A DNA stretch of 64,000 nucleotides from assembly GCF_010092985.1 (NCBI RefSeq), contig NZ_CP048106.1, positions 4,192,001-4,256,000 on the forward strand, in the 5' to 3' direction. A program made the translations under genes and the position numbers. Position 1 is the first letter of the stretch. Each line of letters starts with the position of its first letter. This DNA is from Pontibacter pudoricolor. Its GTDB lineage: Bacteria > Bacteroidota > Bacteroidia > Cytophagales > Hymenobacteraceae. The notes below the pieces were generated by a model. That model made no database searches. It was not told where the DNA came from and saw only the letters and a list, made by a program, of their open reading frames with translations. Positions 24,140-33,529 of the stretch are shown here, piece by piece.

Positions 24140-26224
24140 CTAAAACTTATACCTAACCTGCGCTTTCACATCAGACCTTCTTGATCCAACTATAGTTTCC
24201 AGTCCAGAGCCGATGGTATCAACATTTCTATAGTTGGTGATGCCGTATTTTACCCACACATCCAGGTCTCGGACTAACTGAAACTGCAGCAACGCATAAA
24301 CCCGCGTGCCTCTGCCGCTTAGCGCCGGAATGGAGAATGCATACAGTACATCGCGCTCGTACACATACTGGCGGGTATCGTAACTGTCCGTATCAAAGAT
24401 GGCATAGCGGGTACTTAGCCGGATATTTTTGAAACTATAGTTTATGTCTTGGGCTATGAGGTAACCGGTTTGCTTTGGAGCTTCGTGCGCATAACTGCTG
24501 AATTGTACACGACTTTTTAAACTGAGAGCTGGCGTTGGTGAGAATTCGTAGTAGAGTAAATAATTGCGGCGCAATGCTTGTGCCACATAATCTACTATCG
24601 TTGTGGTGTTGTTTGGGGCGTTCAGGCCTTTGCTTTCGGTCCGGAACTGGCCGTAGAGAGCGCTCTGGCGGTTGGGCTTAAAGTAAAGCCGCACCAGGTA
24701 TTCGTCGCCGTAAGATGGGGCATCTACGCGGTACCGCAGCCACGGAAAGGTAAAGCGGTCGTAGTAGGCCGTTATTTCCCAGCGGGCTATGGGTTTAAGT
24801 TTGATGCCGGTGTAAAAACCACGCTCGTTAATGTTCCGGCTTCCTTCACCAAAAGCACCGCCATACAAACTATGGAAATCGCGTGAATAGTACCGGTACA
24901 ACATAGCTACTTCGGCTTTGTTAGAGAGATTCGCGATCAAACCATTTACACTGCCCATGCCACCGCTTTTGCTCATAGCCGTTTCCCCGAACAGGTACAC
25001 GTTTTGCCAGGTAAAACTATAGTTGGCGCCGGCGGTATAGTTGTTGCTACCGTTAAACTCGAATCGCTGGTAAGGGGCGTCCGTCTTTTTGATGGGCGAA
25101 CTATAGTTGGTGCCGACAGCGGTAAAGCCAACTGTAAAAGCCTGTTTCTGGTACTGCAAACTGCTGCCGAATATCTGCTCCCGCACGCGGCCCTTGTTAG
25201 CCAGCTCAGTTGCTGTTCTGTGAAATCCGGAAGTCTGGATGCCGGTAAAGGATTCGCTGAAATCAGAGATGGTATCAGCTTGTAAATTTGCGTCGGTTCG
25301 TTTAGTGGAGTAGAAGTCGGTTATGTTCAGATTGTCTTTCAGTTTGTAAGTAACCGCCGCACCCCTGAAAAAGACAGACTCCAAAACTGAACTATAAGGC
25401 CGTATGCCCAGGTTTGCGCGGCTGAGCGTGGTTATCGTTTCGCTGCCCTTGCCCACGCTGTACCCCGACGACAACTGCAATCCCTGTCCGATCTGTAATT
25501 GATAATCGCCTATAGCTATAGTTTTGAACCTGCCTTTGTTGTAGAGCTGGAAATGTGCCGTGTAAAAATCGAACCCATAACGCCGTGTGTCGGGGTCCCA
25601 GGTAAACGCTTCTCCGGCATCTTTCTCGGCAGTTATGCCTAAACTATAGTCCTGAGCCACACTGTTGCGGTAACGCATAAATATCTTGTCGGGCGAACCC
25701 AGGTAGCGGCTCTGCGACCGGCTACTGCTATCAACCGAACTATAACCGCGACGTTGCTGCAATGTCCGTTCGTAACGGATTATAAGGGCGTTGTTGTCTT
25801 CCCCGATCATTCGTTGCCAAAGCGGGCGCGTATCAGCATACAAGCCAGCATCATCCACTTTAACAAATGGCAGCAACTGGTAAATGGTGATCATGTCGAA
25901 ACCAGGGATGGCCTGCAGTTCGTAAATGCTGAGGAGCTTGCCGTTGTCCTGGATGTGCTGGAAAAACGAAGCGATCTGCGGGCGTGAGAGTATAAACAGC
26001 GAAGCCAGTTCTTCGGGTGTGGTATTGTTAAGGTCGATGGGTTGCTGGTAATACTGGAAAAGTGTTTCGTACAGGTCTTCGTAAGAAATGTTCTCATCTT
26101 CCTGCTGCGAAAAAAGCTCCTGTACAAACAGGTCGAAATCTATCGTTTGGCGCGGGTAATTCTGAGCTTGTACCTGCGAGATAATGCAGAAAATCAGCAA
26201 CAGTACAACTATAGCCCGCATCAT
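24140..26224 (-). CDS. Outer-membrane barrel with N-terminal helix-hairpin-helix motifs
   Basis: After a signal peptide (ending QVQAQ) the first ~160 residues are helical and hold two ComEA-like helix-hairpin-helix units (IDLNNTTPEELASLFILS and IYELQAIPGFDMITI). The rest, to residue 694, is rich in alternating strands (for example YDFYTAHFQLYNKGRF, LSSGYSVGKG, YRYDYRVD-like) and ends in KAQVRYKF, like an outer-membrane barrel. Such HhH-barrel proteins are common in Bacteroidota, and their role, sometimes guessed as DNA or cell-surface related, is unproven. It follows the PorQ-like gene with almost no gap, so the two are one operon. Confidence 0.8.
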   Translation of the reverse strand: MMRAIVVLLLIFCIISQVQAQNYPRQTIDFDLFVQELFSQQEDENISYEDLYETLFQYYQQPIDLNNTTPEELASLFILSRPQIASFFQHIQDNGKLLSIYELQAIPGFDMITIYQLLPFVKVDDAGLYADTRPLWQRMIGEDNNALIIRYERTLQQRRGYSSVDSSSRSQSRYLGSPDKIFMRYRNSVAQDYSLGITAEKDAGEAFTWDPDTRRYGFDFYTAHFQLYNKGRFKTIAIGDYQLQIGQGLQLSSGYSVGKGSETITTLSRANLGIRPYSSVLESVFFRGAAVTYKLKDNLNITDFYSTKRTDANLQADTISDFSESFTGIQTSGFHRTATELANKGRVREQIFGSSLQYQKQAFTVGFTAVGTNYSSPIKKTDAPYQRFEFNGSNNYTAGANYSFTWQNVYLFGETAMSKSGGMGSVNGLIANLSNKAEVAMLYRYYSRDFHSLYGGAFGEGSRNINERGFYTGIKLKPIARWEITAYYDRFTFPWLRYRVDAPSYGDEYLVRLYFKPNRQSALYGQFRTESKGLNAPNNTTTIVDYVAQALRRNYLLYYEFSPTPALSLKSRVQFSSYAHEAPKQTGYLIAQDINYSFKNIRLSTRYAIFDTDSYDTRQYVYERDVLYAFSIPALSGRGTRVYALLQFQLVRDLDVWVKYGITNYRNVDTIGSGLETIVGSRRSDVKAQVRYKF

Positions 26225-26225
26225 A

Positions 26226-27071
26226 TTACAGTGAATTTACAGGGGTTGAAACTATAGCCGCCCTCCCGAAACTATAGCTTACCGACAAATGGTGGCTGTT
26301 GCCCAGGTGCGTGGCATTGCCGAAGGCATAATCAACTATAAACTGCCGGGCCACAAAGCCGGCGCCAAAGTTGAGCGTGTTAGTAAGCGACTGAAAACCA
26401 CTGCGAAGTATGAATTTATCTGGAAGCAGCTGATACTCGATGCCAGCTTTAAATGTGGCGTTATGGTCGATGCTTTTTTCGGTTTCGGCTAACAGTAAAA
26501 GCTTTTTGTAAGGTGTGTAGCTAATGCCGGCTTTCATAATGGTGGGTAACCGTTCGTCTTCGAAGTCAGAGAGTTTTGCCTGGTTCAGGTTGTATGCGTG
26601 TGCACCGAAGTAAAGGCCCGGCACAATTTCGGCCTGCCCGCCTAGAGCTATAGTTGCCGTTTTGCGACTGCCGTAGCCTTGCACTGTTACCTGCCAGATG
26701 TCGGCTTTTACACCCAAACTAAATTGACCTAGTTTATGGGCAGCGCCCAGCCCGATGTGTTGCCGGTTGTATAGTTCGTCGCCAAACCTGCTCAGGCTAA
26801 TGCCATACACGCCATATTTTGAAGTTGGATAAACACCCAGAAGCGCTACGGTTGTAAATGCCCGTACACCAAATCGGTTCTCGGCATAAGCTCCGGCTTG
26901 TGGTTGCGTGAGCCCGGCCATGCCAGCTACGTTGTTGTGTAGCGCCCAAAGGTCGGGTATGGTTACGGAGGCGTTGCCAAGTGCGGCGGCTCGGGCACCA
27001 AACGGCACATCAGCTTGCGCCTTTACAAGGAAAGGGAACAGGAGAAAAAGGCAATATAAACTATAGCGCAG
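26226..27071 (-). CDS. PorV/PorQ-family outer-membrane protein with non-ATG start
   Basis: Family signs are DVPFGARAAALGNASVTIPDLWALHNNVAGMAGL and a barrel-like remainder ending in SVSYSFGRA; PorQ/PorV relatives anchor type IX secretion. The first in-frame standard start is GTG at 27008, but the frame continues upstream and encodes a fine signal peptide (RYSLYCLFLLFPFLVKAQA). No in-frame ATG, GTG or TTG lies between the stop above and GTG 27008; I place the start at CTG 27071, though a mutated or miscalled start codon is equally possible. The stop at 26226 is two bases from the next gene's ATG. Function in secretion is inferred from family only. Confidence 0.7.
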   Translation of the reverse strand: MRYSLYCLFLLFPFLVKAQADVPFGARAAALGNASVTIPDLWALHNNVAGMAGLTQPQAGAYAENRFGVRAFTTVALLGVYPTSKYGVYGISLSRFGDELYNRQHIGLGAAHKLGQFSLGVKADIWQVTVQGYGSRKTATIALGGQAEIVPGLYFGAHAYNLNQAKLSDFEDERLPTIMKAGISYTPYKKLLLLAETEKSIDHNATFKAGIEYQLLPDKFILRSGFQSLTNTLNFGAGFVARQFIVDYAFGNATHLGNSHHLSVSYSFGRAAIVSTPVNSL

Positions 27072-27195
27072 TAAAGCTATCCCATCCGTAAGGCTTTAAC
27101 AGTTAGTGAAATAGGGCTTACGGAAGGATGTTAATTAAGTTAGAATTTAAGGTTTATGATGCTGGGGATTTGTATATCAGGATTTGCAGGATTTA

Positions 27196-27493
27196 AAAGA
27201 ATGTAGAGACGCAATACTTTGCGTCGTTTTTGTCTGAATCAGGATTTACAGGATTTAAGGATTAGCAGGATGCTTATCGTAATTTATGCTTGCTCCTCCT
27301 GCTTAACCTGGCGCCGGTATCCCATTGGTGCCGCACAGTGGGCGCGAGTCTCCGGACGCGCTGGGCTATAGTTGCAGCGTAAAGGCCAATCCTGAGCCAG
27401 ACCTATAGTTCTATAGCGGAGACGCAAAATATTGCGTCTCTACCATCCGCCAAAATCCCATTAATCTACGGTTCAGACATTCTTACTCCAGCC
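27196..27493. repeat. ~297-bp inverted repeat, left arm flanking the GH20 gene
   Basis: This segment is the reverse complement of 29942-30240 with only about ten differences by eye (roughly 97% identity), including a perfect run of more than 100 bases. Each arm contains shorter palindromes, for example GAGACGCAAAATATTGCGTCTC, and a GGTTCAGAC end motif seen in other gaps. The arms enclose just one gene, the hexosaminidase. Confidence 0.9.
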
Positions 27494-27521
27494 TAATCCT
27501 TAAATCTTAAAGATCTTAATT

Positions 27522-29849
27522 CTAGTCCACCACCACTTCATCCACAAACAGCCATGCAGTTTTGCCGGCGGAGCGGTGGTTTGGCGGGCAGACTTTAATA
27601 TTTCGCGCCACTACTTTCACGAAACGGGCTTTAACAGGAGTAAGCTCAGCGGTAAATGTTTGTGTAAAAATGCCGCCTTTTAACGGGTCAGTGGTGTTGG
27701 CTATAGTCTTAACGGTTTTGTACTTTTTACCATCTTCCGAAACAAAAAACTCGAGCTGCGTTGGCAGGAAAATATTGGCCAGCATGTTCTGTAAATGTGA
27801 GCTGCTGATGCGGTTTATAGTTTTGGTTTGCTCTAAGTCGATTACGGTTTCGAAGTCGGTGCCGGAAAAGCCGAGCCACTGGCCATCCGATTGGTTTAGC
27901 GAGCCGCTTAACCCATTAACTATAGTTGCGCCGCCCATTGCCGGGAAATAACGGCTGGGGTTGTTCTGTAATTTTGATGGTCGTGCAAAGGCATTATGTA
28001 TAGTCAGGGTGATAGTGGTTGGTTCGTCCATCAGTTTGCCATCCATAAAGGACGCCGCTTTTATAGTTGCCGACTTGTTAACTGTAAATGGCCTGGTGTA
28101 AAGTTGAGATGCTGTGGTAGGAGCGGAGCCATCCAATGTGTAAAACACCTGCGTGCCGGCGGCATCCGACGTAAAAGTTATGGTCGCAGAGTGCTGTAAA
28201 GTATCTATAGTTGCCTGTTGTTTTACCTGGTAGGTGCTGGTACTATAGTTTATGCCTAAGGCTTCGTAGCGCTTATATTGCTGTTGCATACGTTGTGCAA
28301 AGTTCTGCCAGTTCTTGTTTTCCGGCTTAGTCCAGAACACTTCGGAAGCGGCTGCAATACGTGGGAACAGCATATATTCTACCTGTTCGAAAGTCGGGAT
28401 GTATTCGGTCCAGAGATTGGCTTGCGCGCCGATTATGAAACGTTTCTCGGATGGGGTTAACTTGTCGGGCGTAGGCTTGAAACTATAGACTTTACTGAGT
28501 GGCGTGTAACCCCCAAATGCCAGCGGCTCCAGCTGCTGATTTCCCTGGTAATAATCGAAGTATAAATGCGAAGTTGGGGTCATCACCACGCCGTGTTGTT
28601 GTTCGGCAGCTTTAATGCCACCCGCTGTTCCACGCCACGACATTACCAGTGCATTGTTAGGCAGCCCGCCATCCAGTATTTCATCCCAGCCTATAATGCG
28701 TTTGTCTTTCGTTTTGAGGAACTTCCCGATGCGGTTGATGAAGTAGGTCTGCAGTTCGTTCTCGTTTTTCAGGTTTTCGGAAGCAATTTTGGCCTGGCAT
28801 TTCGGGCAGGCTTTCCAGCGGGTTTTAGGTACTTCGTCGCCGCCAATGTGTATTACCTGGCCCGGGAAAAGGGCTGAAACTTCACTCAGCACGTCTTCCA
28901 GGAAACTATAGGTTTGCTCGTTGCCGGCACAGAACACGTCTTCAAAAATGCCCCAGGCTCGCTCTGTTTTAAAAGGCCCACCAGTGCAGCTCAGTTCCGG
29001 GTAAGCAGCCAGGGCGGCCAGCGCATGACCCGGCATTTCTATCTCCGGAACTATCGTTATGTTTCTTTCCGAAGCATATTGCACCACTTCCCTTATCTCG
29101 TCCTGTGTATAGTAACCGCCATTTTTTTTGCCGTCGAACTGCTGCGGGCGTTCCAGCGCATGGCCAACTATAGTTCCGTCGCGCCAACCGCCGACTTCAG
29201 TTAGTTTCGGGTATTTTTTGATCTCGATGCGCCAGCCCTGGTCGTCGGTCAGGTGCCAGTGGAAGGTGTTGAGTTTGTGCATCGCCATGTAATCGATGTA
29301 CTTTTTTATATCCGAAACCGGGAAGAAATGACGCACCACATCCAAATGCAATCCGCGCCAGCTATAGTTTGGTTTATCAGTTATCTCAAGTGCAGGAACA
29401 GAAACGGCAGTAAAATTAAAAGTTGGTGGCAAAAGCTGCTTTATAGTCTGGATGCCCATGCTAATGCCTGCCGGTTGGTTTGCGGAAAGCAGAATTCTGG
29501 CAGGTTGCACCGATAAACTATAGCCTTCGGGCCCAAGTGTGTCGGGGGAGTTGGTAAGGCTGAGGTAAATATAATTTGCAGCTCGTTTTTTAGGTTTTTT
29601 GAAAAACATTTGAGGCTGCTGACCGGTCGCGGTTCTTATAGTTTGCGCCAGTTGCTCGGCTGTAGTTTTCAGAAATTGTTGCTCCGGGTTAATGTATAGT
29701 TTGGTATTGGCATTCAGGATAAACTGGCCTTGCTGTACTGTAATGTGTTGCGGTTTAGGAACTATAGAAATATCCGGTACAGCGCTTTGCTGCGCGGAAG
29801 CCGACAAAATGGTAACTATAAAAACGAGAAGGGTAAGCAGTTTTGGCAT
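27522..29849 (-). CDS. GH20 beta-N-acetylhexosaminidase (chitobiase type)
   Basis: The 775-residue secreted enzyme has a signal peptide (ending ILSASAQ), a GH20 N-terminal domain (GYSLSVQPARILLSANQPAG), and a catalytic barrel at about 160-510. Active-site landmarks are WRGLHLDVVRHFF, FHWHLTDDQGWRIEI, PEIEMPGH and the catalytic pair D338-E339 in HIGGDEVPKTRW. A chitobiase-like C-terminal Ig domain (about 550-640; DAAGTQVFYTLDGSAPT) and a discoidin/F5-8C-type domain (about 650-775) follow. It removes terminal N-acetylglucosamine or galactosamine from chitin fragments or glycans. It is the only gene between two 297-bp inverted repeats. Confidence 0.95.
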   Translation of the reverse strand: MPKLLTLLVFIVTILSASAQQSAVPDISIVPKPQHITVQQGQFILNANTKLYINPEQQFLKTTAEQLAQTIRTATGQQPQMFFKKPKKRAANYIYLSLTNSPDTLGPEGYSLSVQPARILLSANQPAGISMGIQTIKQLLPPTFNFTAVSVPALEITDKPNYSWRGLHLDVVRHFFPVSDIKKYIDYMAMHKLNTFHWHLTDDQGWRIEIKKYPKLTEVGGWRDGTIVGHALERPQQFDGKKNGGYYTQDEIREVVQYASERNITIVPEIEMPGHALAALAAYPELSCTGGPFKTERAWGIFEDVFCAGNEQTYSFLEDVLSEVSALFPGQVIHIGGDEVPKTRWKACPKCQAKIASENLKNENELQTYFINRIGKFLKTKDKRIIGWDEILDGGLPNNALVMSWRGTAGGIKAAEQQHGVVMTPTSHLYFDYYQGNQQLEPLAFGGYTPLSKVYSFKPTPDKLTPSEKRFIIGAQANLWTEYIPTFEQVEYMLFPRIAAASEVFWTKPENKNWQNFAQRMQQQYKRYEALGINYSTSTYQVKQQATIDTLQHSATITFTSDAAGTQVFYTLDGSAPTTASQLYTRPFTVNKSATIKAASFMDGKLMDEPTTITLTIHNAFARPSKLQNNPSRYFPAMGGATIVNGLSGSLNQSDGQWLGFSGTDFETVIDLEQTKTINRISSSHLQNMLANIFLPTQLEFFVSEDGKKYKTVKTIANTTDPLKGGIFTQTFTAELTPVKARFVKVVARNIKVCPPNHRSAGKTAWLFVDEVVVD

Positions 29850-29941
29850 CGGGTAACGGTTTGAGGCTCAAGAATAAGCAGGATAAGTTTAAAATGCCAA
29901 CCCAGACTAAGATTTTTAAGATTGAATTGATGGTGTGATTT

Positions 29942-30240
29942 GGCTGGAGTTAGAATGTCTGAACCGTAGAATAATAGGATTTTGGGGGATGGTAGAGACG
30001 CAATATTTTGCGTCTCCGCTATAGAACTATAGGTCTGGCTCAGGATTGGCCTTTACGCTGCAACTATAGCCCAGCGCGTCCGGAGACTTGCGCCCACTGT
30101 GCAGCACCAATGGGATACCGGCGCCAGGTTAAGCAGGAGGAGCAAGCATAAATTACGATAAGCATCCTGCTAATCCTTAAATCCTGTAAATCCTGATTCA
30201 GACAAAAAAGACGCAAGATATTGCGTCTCTACAATTCTTT
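29942..30240. repeat. ~297-bp inverted repeat, right arm flanking the GH20 gene
   Basis: Reverse-complement partner of 27196-27493. It lies about 90 bases upstream of the hexosaminidase start and may therefore contain or disturb its promoter. No target-site duplication or transposase was seen at either end. Confidence 0.9.
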
Positions 30241-30280
30241 TGATCCATTAAATCTCTATTAATCTGTGGTTCAGACAACA

Positions 30281-30314
30281 AAAAAAGCGCTGAGATTGCT
30301 CCCAGCGCTTTTCT
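30281..30314 (-). terminator. Terminator of the S46 peptidase gene
   Basis: On the minus strand, AAAAGCGCTG and CAGCGCTTTT form a stem around a ten-base loop followed by a T-run of about seven. It lies about 20 bases beyond the peptidase stop. Confidence 0.85.
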
Positions 30315-30331
30315 ATAGTTTAAAAAGGTAC

Positions 30332-32653
30332 TTAGTCTTTCACCTGAAGTTTAACCTTGGCGTCACCTTTTTTCTTTTCGATCTTGAACTCTGTTTTACC
30401 GGCACGCAGTTTCTCCTGCGCTTCTGTCATTGTTTCGTTCAGTAGTTCAGCCTGTGGTGTTTTAGCTTCTGCTTTCGCAGCGTCGCCGGCACCCGGGCTA
30501 GGTGTGTCTACAATCGTCATCTCGCTTATCAGGTTGTTAGCGCCTGCATATTTATCGATAATGAACAGTACGTAACGCGCATCTACGTTAATGCAACGCT
30601 TATAGTCTGCATCGTAAACAAGGTCACCAGTCATCGCTTCCCAGTTACCGTCGAATGCAAGGCCAGTCAGTTCACCTCTACCGTTAATTACCGGCGAACC
30701 TGAGTTACCACCTGTAATGTCGTTATCCGTGATGAAGTTAACTACCATTTCGCCTTTAGAGTTAGCATAGCGGCCATAGTCTTTTGCTTCGTATAGTTGC
30801 TTTAACTTAGCCGGTACTTCAAACTCCTCGTTGGTTGGGTCTTCCTTCGCCATTAAGCCTTCCATAGTAGTGTAGTAGTTGTATAGTACACCATCCTGCG
30901 GGCTGTAATCTTTAATGGCGCCGTAGCTCAAACGTATCGTTGAGTTTGCATCCGGGTAGTACACAAAGTCAGGGTTCATTTCACGCAAACCGGCTACATA
31001 CAGGCGGCTGGCCGTGTTTAACTTCGCGTTAGCACCAGCCAGTTTAGGGGCGATGTTAGTTGAGTAGTTTTCGATGATAGGCTGCACAATGGCGAAAGCA
31101 GGATCATTCTCCAGTTTCTTGGCAGTAGGGTTTTTCAGGAAGTCCTTCAGTTTTTGCTCCGATACTACAAACGAGTTGCTGTACACGTGGTCAGCCAGTT
31201 TGTTGAAATCGCCTTTGTACTTAGCTACCAGGTTTTTGAAAGCTTCCGGCTGCTGATCTTTCGCGATATCTTCGTAGTAGAACTTCAGCATGGCAGCAAA
31301 CACTTTCTTGTCTGTTGGCATGTTATAGTCTTTAAAGAAGGCATCAACGCGTGGCATTAGGTCTTCAACTGCTTTGTCAACAGCGGCCTTGTCACCACCT
31401 TTCAGGGTTGTATAAAGCGGCATCAGGCGGTAAGCCATCATCAGCGACTCAGTACCTAAAATGGCTTCGTTCAGGTATACAGAGCCCAGGTTGTATTTTG
31501 CGATCTCTTTGTAAGATGCATCAATATCAGAAAGTACGTTGCCGTAAAGGGCTTTGCGCTGCGGATCGTTAGCCCATGCCTGGTATTTTGCTTCGTCAGC
31601 TACTTTGCCTTCAATGGTCTTCATGCGCTTAATGCCTTCGTTCTGACCGATAGAGTATTTGTAGTAGTTAGAAGTAGAGGCATATTTAGAGGCATATTTA
31701 ATGCGGGTTGCATCGCTCTTGTCCATGTCTTCTTTCCAAAGTGCCAGCTTTTTCTCGCGCAGTTTAATACGTGTCTTGTTCAGCTGGTCTACTTCCAGTT
31801 GCAGACCTTGTGAGGTCATGAAACGCTTGGTACGGCCCGGGAAACCGAAAACCATAGAGAAGTCGCCTGGCTCTCTGTCGCCGATGTTTATTGGCAGGTG
31901 GTGCTTCGGGTTGTAAGGAACGTTGTCTTTGCTGTATTTGGCCGGCTTGCCATCTTTGCCCGCATATACACGGAAAACAGAGAAGTCGCCGGTATGGCGT
32001 GGCCACATCCAGTTATCCGTATCGCCGCCGTATTTACCGATTGACGATGGAGGCGTTCCTACCAGACGAACGTCGGTGTAGCGGTTGTAAACGAAAAGGT
32101 AGAACTCGTTGCCGTTAAAGAAATCACGCACATAAGTTACATACTCACCATTGTTGCTGGCTTCTTTAGCTAAAGCCTGCATACGCTGGCCTACTTTCTG
32201 AGCACGTTCTGCTTCCGGTGTGTTGTTATCGATGCCTTCCAGTACTTTTCCTGTCACGTCATCCATACGCACTAAAATATCCACAAAAAGACCTTCGTTC
32301 GGAAGCTCTTCGGCATAGCTCTTAGCCCAGAAACCGTTTGTCAGGTAATCGTTTTCCGGTGTAGAATGCGCCTGTATCTGGCCGTAACCACAGTGGTGGT
32401 TTGTAAGCAACAGACCGTTTTTCGAAACGAACTCACCGGTACAGAAACCACCGAACTGCACGATGGCATCTTTCAGGCTCGAGTTGTTTACAGAGTAAAT
32501 TTCTTCGGCAGTAAGCTGAAGTCCTTTTTTCTGCATATCAGCGTGGTTCAGGCGCTTTATCAGCATCGGCAACCACATACCCTCGTCGGCTTTGGCCGTA
32601 AACGGCACGCTCAGCACAACTAAAAGTAGGAGTGAAAGGATTCTTTTTAACAT
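30332..32653 (-). CDS. S46-family dipeptidyl-peptidase (DPP7/DPP11-type)
   Basis: The 773-residue exported peptidase has a signal peptide (ending FTAKA) and the S46 landmarks: DEGMWLP at the start, catalytic His in LLLTNHHCGYG (85-88) and catalytic Ser651 in ITGGNSGSPV. The residue that separates subtypes in this family is Gly669 in LAFDGNWEAM, as in DPP7 enzymes that prefer hydrophobic P1 residues, whereas DPP11 has Arg. That subtype call is inference from family knowledge. Codon use looks highly biased (strong expression) and CTATAG is absent from the gene. The enzyme releases dipeptides in the periplasm for growth on protein. Confidence 0.93.
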   Translation of the reverse strand: MLKRILSLLLLVVLSVPFTAKADEGMWLPMLIKRLNHADMQKKGLQLTAEEIYSVNNSSLKDAIVQFGGFCTGEFVSKNGLLLTNHHCGYGQIQAHSTPENDYLTNGFWAKSYAEELPNEGLFVDILVRMDDVTGKVLEGIDNNTPEAERAQKVGQRMQALAKEASNNGEYVTYVRDFFNGNEFYLFVYNRYTDVRLVGTPPSSIGKYGGDTDNWMWPRHTGDFSVFRVYAGKDGKPAKYSKDNVPYNPKHHLPINIGDREPGDFSMVFGFPGRTKRFMTSQGLQLEVDQLNKTRIKLREKKLALWKEDMDKSDATRIKYASKYASTSNYYKYSIGQNEGIKRMKTIEGKVADEAKYQAWANDPQRKALYGNVLSDIDASYKEIAKYNLGSVYLNEAILGTESLMMAYRLMPLYTTLKGGDKAAVDKAVEDLMPRVDAFFKDYNMPTDKKVFAAMLKFYYEDIAKDQQPEAFKNLVAKYKGDFNKLADHVYSNSFVVSEQKLKDFLKNPTAKKLENDPAFAIVQPIIENYSTNIAPKLAGANAKLNTASRLYVAGLREMNPDFVYYPDANSTIRLSYGAIKDYSPQDGVLYNYYTTMEGLMAKEDPTNEEFEVPAKLKQLYEAKDYGRYANSKGEMVVNFITDNDITGGNSGSPVINGRGELTGLAFDGNWEAMTGDLVYDADYKRCINVDARYVLFIIDKYAGANNLISEMTIVDTPSPGAGDAAKAEAKTPQAELLNETMTEAQEKLRAGKTEFKIEKKKGDAKVKLQVKD

Positions 32654-32839
32654 GGAAATTTGTTTAGATTAGTTAAACTGCATGCAATTTAATAAAAAAT
32701 TACGCACCTAACGCTTGTTAGGGTTTTTAGATAGCTGTTTTGTATATAGTTTTCCCCGTTTTCTGATAACCCGCTATAGTTGAACTAAAACAAAGGAAGC
32801 TACCCTATACTTATAGCCTGATACTAATTACACTGAAAC

Positions 32840-33061
32840 ATGAGCTGGATATTTAAGAAACTGATGCTTGGCCTGATCTGGATTTACCAGTACATGATCT
32901 CGCCATTAAAACCAGCTACCTGCCGCTACACGCCCACCTGTTCTACTTACGCTGTGCAGGCTATCAATAAATACGGCCCGTTTAAAGGCGGCTGGATGGC
33001 TCTGAAAAGAATTGGCCGGTGCCACCCCTGGGGCGGAAGCGGCTACGACCCGGTGAGATAA
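32840..33061 (+). CDS. yidD: Membrane protein insertion efficiency factor YidD
   Basis: The 73-residue product matches YidD: an N-terminal amphipathic helix, then [27 protein letters not shown] with the three conserved cysteines, [21 protein letters not shown] and GGSGYDPV. YidD assists YidC in membrane protein insertion. It is usually next to rnpA and yidC; here it stands alone between a peptidase and an ABC transporter, which is not rare in Bacteroidota. Confidence 0.95.
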   Translation: MSWIFKKLMLGLIWIYQYMISPLKPATCRYTPTCSTYAVQAINKYGPFKGGWMALKRIGRCHPWGGSGYDPVR

Positions 33062-33103
33062 GGGAGGACTGTTTCCGTGTCATAAAATGTCTTAAAAATT
33101 TAC

Positions 33104-33354
33104 TGTCATTCTGTAAAGAAACTTGGTTGAAAGGAGTTTAAGCCTATGCTACTTGCCACAAAGATCCTTACAGGATGACAAAAAAGGAGAATGAAATAGC
33201 CCGGGTAAAGTAGGAGAGGTTCTAAGTTATTTCTACCGCCCTCGCTCGCCTCTGGCCGCTTTAACCTATAGTTTAGCTTTTCTTGACGCTCTTTTTTTGT
33301 CGTGGCGGGACGCCACATGTAGCTCACACTCGCGGGACGCGAGCGAGGGCGGTA
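33104..33354. repeat. Two nested inverted-repeat elements between yidD and the ABC permease
   Basis: Element one (33104-33180) has imperfect arms TGTCATTCTGTAAAG and CTTACAGGATGACA. Element two (33234-33354) has arms TACCGCCCTCGCTCGC and GCGAGCGAGGGCGGTA and includes GTGGCGGGACGCCAC and CTCACACTCGCGGGACGCG; the same building blocks recur inverted at 41452-41572. The surrounding 470-bp gap holds no gene I can support. Confidence 0.75.
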
Positions 33355-33529
33355 TTTTCAGAGAACATAACAGACACGGGATGAAATAGGGGAGTTTCAG
33401 CTTCATCGGGAGTTCTTGCCTGTAAGTATATTTTTACACCGCGTTCGTCTAAAGCCCGGCCTGTCAGATTGAAATTACGGGCATTTTGGAGTATATTGAG
33501 GAAAGACAATATACTTTCTACTTCTGCCT

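Noticed and set aside
27196-30240. Composite transposon explanation for the hexosaminidase locus
   Set aside because: No transposase, terminal inverted-repeat pair of IS type or target-site duplication is visible, so I report only inverted repeats.
33324-33509. 61-codon minus-strand frame upstream of the ABC permease
   Set aside because: It runs through the inverted-repeat element and its product has no recognisable features.
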